A stretch of DNA of 64,000 nucleotides, taken from Stomoxys calcitrans. Its lineage: Eukaryota; Arthropoda; Insecta; Diptera; Muscidae. Positions 60,815 through 64,000 of the stretch are shown here, piece by piece. The DNA lies in NCBI RefSeq assembly GCF_963082655.1, contig NC_081556.1, positions 930,001 to 994,000 on the forward strand. The letters are read 5' to 3'. Each line of letters opens with the position of its first letter. The first letter of the stretch is position 1. Both the position numbers and the translations under genes were made by a program. The notes below the pieces were generated by a model. The model had not been told where the DNA came from and made no database searches. It saw only the letters and a program-made list of their open reading frames with translations.

Positions 60815-62830
60815 ACTAGCCGAACGTAGAATAGCGTTCCAAATGCCTCGGTATTCTGCGCTTATTCTAAAATCTCTGACACCAAGTTCCTAGGTGTCTC
60901 CCACCACTTGATCTTTCCATCGGGCTTTTGGTCGTCCCAGCTTGCGTGAACCCCCGTGTTTGTATTCAAAAGACTTCTTTGCTGGAACTTCTTCATCCAT
61001 TCTAACAACATGACCTAGCCAACGCAGCCGTTGTATTTTTATACGTGTAACTATGCTTTCGTCGTCATACAGCTCGTGGTTCATACGACGCCTTTATTCT
61101 CCGAATATTTTACGATGAATCTTTCTCTCAAGTACTCCAAGCATTGCCTCGTCTGCTTTCATAAGTACCCATGCTTCGGAACCATATAACAGCACGGTTA
61201 ATATTCGTGCCTGGTATAATCTTCGTCTGTCGAGAGGTTGCCTTGTTTCTAAACTGCCTACTTAATCGAAAGTACCATCTGTTTGCCAGTAATATTTTTC
61301 GCTTTATCTCAAAACTGGTGTCATTTGTGTTGGTTACGGCAGAGCCGAGGTAGATAAAGTTACTGACTATCTCAAGGTTGTGGTTCCCAACTTTCTCCAT
61401 TTTCTTTATCTGCTCGATTGTACAAGGCGTTTTGGGGAGTTGAAACCATCCAATTCGTTTTATCTCCATTTACTGCCAGACTCATTTTCACTAACTCTCT
61501 TTCGATTCCTTCAAAGTCTGCAGTTACTACTTCCGGTGACCGACCTATGATGTCGATGTCATCGCCATAGGCGAGTAGCATGTGTTCTCTTGTGTTTAGT
61601 GTGCCATATCTATTCACATCTGCATGTCGTATAATCTTCTCCAGCAGGATATTAAAGAGATCACACGATAGGCTGTCTCCTTGTCTGAAACCTCGTTTGG
61701 TATTAAATGGTTCGGAGAGATTCTATTCTTACTGAGGAACGCGTATCAGCTAGTGTCACCCTGCAGAGTCTTATTTATTTTAGAGGGATACCAAACTCAG
61801 ACATTGCTTGAAATACCTTTGATCGTAAAGGGTATCGAAAGCGGCTTTGAAGTCAACAAAGGGATGGTAGGTATTGATTTGTCCTTTTCGGGTCTTTTCC
61901 AGGATTTGGCATAGTGTGAATATCTTGTTTTGATGGATTTACCAGGTCTAAAACCGCATTGATAGGTCCCAATTATTTCATTGACTTTAGGTTTTAATCC
62001 TTCACACAGTACCCTCGAGAGTATTTTGTATGCGAAGGGGAGGAGACTTATTCCTCCGTAGTTGGCACATTCCGTCTTGTCTCCTTTCGTGTGTATGGGA
62101 CATAGTATGCTAAGGTTTCAATCATCGGGTATGCGTTCTTATAGCCAGATTGCGCAAATAAGCTGATGCATACGCCTTATCAACGTGTCGCCTCCAGTCT
62201 TAAACAGTTCTGCGGACAACCCGTCGGCTTCTCCTGCTTGTTGTTCTTTAGTCGGGTCACAGCTACTTGGACCTCATTCTGACTAGGAGGTAAACATTCT
62301 ATACCATCATCCATATCCATATCCTTAGCACACGGTCTGTATCTGTATCAGTTACCAGATTTCCTTCTTTGTCCCTACAGCAGGATTTGCGTGCACCAAA
62401 GCCATCGATTTGATGTTCGATTCTTTGAAAGAATTTCCGGATTTCATTTTGAATCTCAATTTGCTCACACTCACGTCTTTCCATTTTCTTCTTCTTTCTG
62501 CGGAATAGACGCTTTTCTTCTCTCCCGATACCTCTCCTTCATCTGGCGCGTTGCTACTGATAGCAGGGTTGCTCTGTCCACATGCCACATTGTTGGCTTC
62601 AGTAGCACCTCGACACTCTTGGTCGTACCATGGGTTCCTTGGAGGAGGATTCCGGTATCCAAGTACGGATTTCGCGGCATTTTCCATGGAGTGGGCAATG
62701 GTTTGCCACTGCGACGTTATACCATGGGGACAAGGAGTGCTCTCATCAAGCAGTTGGGTCAGTCGAGTGGAGTATGCCTTTGCAATCTGTTTGCAGCTTT
62801 TCAATGTCCAGCAATGTCCCACAATATGTA
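60815..62830 (-). mobile_element. Non-LTR retrotransposon, 5'-truncated (linker, RT, C-terminus)
   Basis: Minus-strand order: RNPWYDQECRGATEANN (linker after the endonuclease, near 62630), NYGGISLLPFAYKILSRV and YQCGFRPGKS (RT, ~62060-61940), VDFKAAFDTLYDQR (catalytic Asp, ~61855), GFRQGDSLSCDLFNILLEKI (~61690), LLAYGDDIDIIGRS (YADD box as YGDD, ~61575), VSNFIYLGSAVT, and RLRWLGHVVRMDEEVPAKKS to the end. Several frameshifts. The endonuclease is missing, as in a 5'-truncated insertion. A different clade from the other three LINE fragments. Confidence 0.85.
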
Positions 62831-64000
62831 CAGATTTTTGTCGAAATTCTTCATTTAAAATTTAAGCAAATTTTAACTTCGACGTCTTAGCCTGCATACC
62901 CAAAGTAGTGTGGGGTAACAAAAACTCGGCTTCGCACGACTTTAGCCCAATGTTCGTTAACCCCGGTAAGCTTTTGCTGAACATTCACACAAATGGGGGA
63001 AGATAGACTCTTCTTAGAATATCTAGCGTTGTGAAATTCAAAACACCAATACAAGGATTTTTTTAGTTATCGTATAATGAAGCCATAGTTCTTATAAATT
63101 TTTAAAGGAATAGCAAACTGCATTTGGTACGCACCACAGACTCCATAGAAAAAGTGAATCTTCACATACCAACAACCATTTAGGTATGTATGTATTCAAA
63201 TATGTGCTTATGTACCATAAATGGCCATCCTATTTCCCCTTAATAAAGATAATGAATGTGCGTTAGAAGGGCGACATACCTACATATTCACAGGATGCGA
63301 TTTAATGTACATCTCTGTGGAAAAACATATACACGTGCATACAAATGTAAATTTGTGTATGTGTAAAATTACCCCTTGCTCGTGCGACAATCGCCAAAGT
63401 AAATACGCATTTCCAACTCAAAACGTTGGCCACCGAAAGCGAAAGGGTTTAAAATTTAGAATCACAGAAGCATAGCCAAACACGCAGACATATATACACA
63501 TCTACATACTCTTAAAGCAACATGCGTACCCATCCATCCGTCCAAACATCCTTTGTGAAACCTTACCTTTTACCATGCACAATGCTGCCAGACTGTTTGA
63601 AATGAAACAAACGGTAATGTTGTAATTGCTGTGCTCCGCGAGAGGGAATTAAGTTTTATGTTACAACTTGCAAAGCCCCAGCAGGACATTAAATTATACA
63701 AGGACGAGAAGGGATTTTCGCATTCTAAGTATCGTCATTTGAGCCCTTTTGGCTTGCTGCGGCACATCACTCTGCGGCTGCTAATGTCGAACATTTCATA
63801 TAATTTGCATATTTCTCCGTTTTGTTGTTCAGATATTAAACATCCTTCCCCCCTCCCTTCCTTTAGAAAATTACAGTTGGCGGCTGTGTTCAATGTATTT
63901 GTTCGAAGGTCCATTGATACATACCCACATCCTTGCATAAATTCTTTCTCTCCTCATACACAAATTTACCATAAAAGAATTTTTCATATGCAAATGATGA
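62831..64000. other. Unique non-coding DNA to the right edge
   Basis: No supported gene; contains short TATG/CATA-rich stretches. Confidence 0.5.

Overview
The window reads as nuclear DNA of a higher fly, most likely a calyptrate/muscid (house-fly or stable-fly relative). It is AT-rich, has GT-AG introns of 63 to 229 bp, and is packed with dispersed repeats: tRNA-derived SINEs, DD41D and mariner-type DNA elements, Penelope-like and non-LTR retroelements, and long repeats ending in a TTCGGCC-N-GGCCGAA palindrome. The species is inferred, not proven.

Left edge to about 5.2 kb (minus strand). One convincing protein gene is present: five exons joining in phase into an 858-residue protein with a signal peptide and a hydrophobic C-terminal tail, as in GPI-anchored proteins. 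I do not recognise its family. About 1 kb beyond its stop codon is a second copy of its exon 2 (822-954), with the same splice phases and a length differing by one codon. The other exons of that copy are not in the window. A 29-bp minisatellite (1-745) lies where its next intron would be.

5.2 to 64 kb. I found no further convincing host gene. The stretch is unique non-coding DNA (likely intergenic or a very long intron) loaded with mobile elements. These include a Transib-like MITE with CACAGTG ends (5593-5949), Penelope-like fragments (9.7-10.5 kb and 19.1-19.5 kb), four non-LTR fragments (12.3-13.2, 54.7-56.3, 58.6-59.5 and 60.8-62.8 kb), three deleted DD41D transposons (24.9, 39.7 and 50.1 kb), two TA-flanked MITEs (44.7 and 48.9 kb), about a dozen SINE copies or fragments, and at least fourteen copies of a compound repeat whose best copy (42187-43520) contains six units at exactly 153-bp spacing. 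Two recent tandem duplications (354 bp and about 394 bp) are also present.

The elements are nested: SINEs sit inside Penelope, LINE and compound-repeat copies. None of the element proteins seen is intact. The most biologically interesting point is whether the duplicated exon 2 is a truncated paralog or the first exon of an alternative C-terminal cassette spliced to the shared exon 1.
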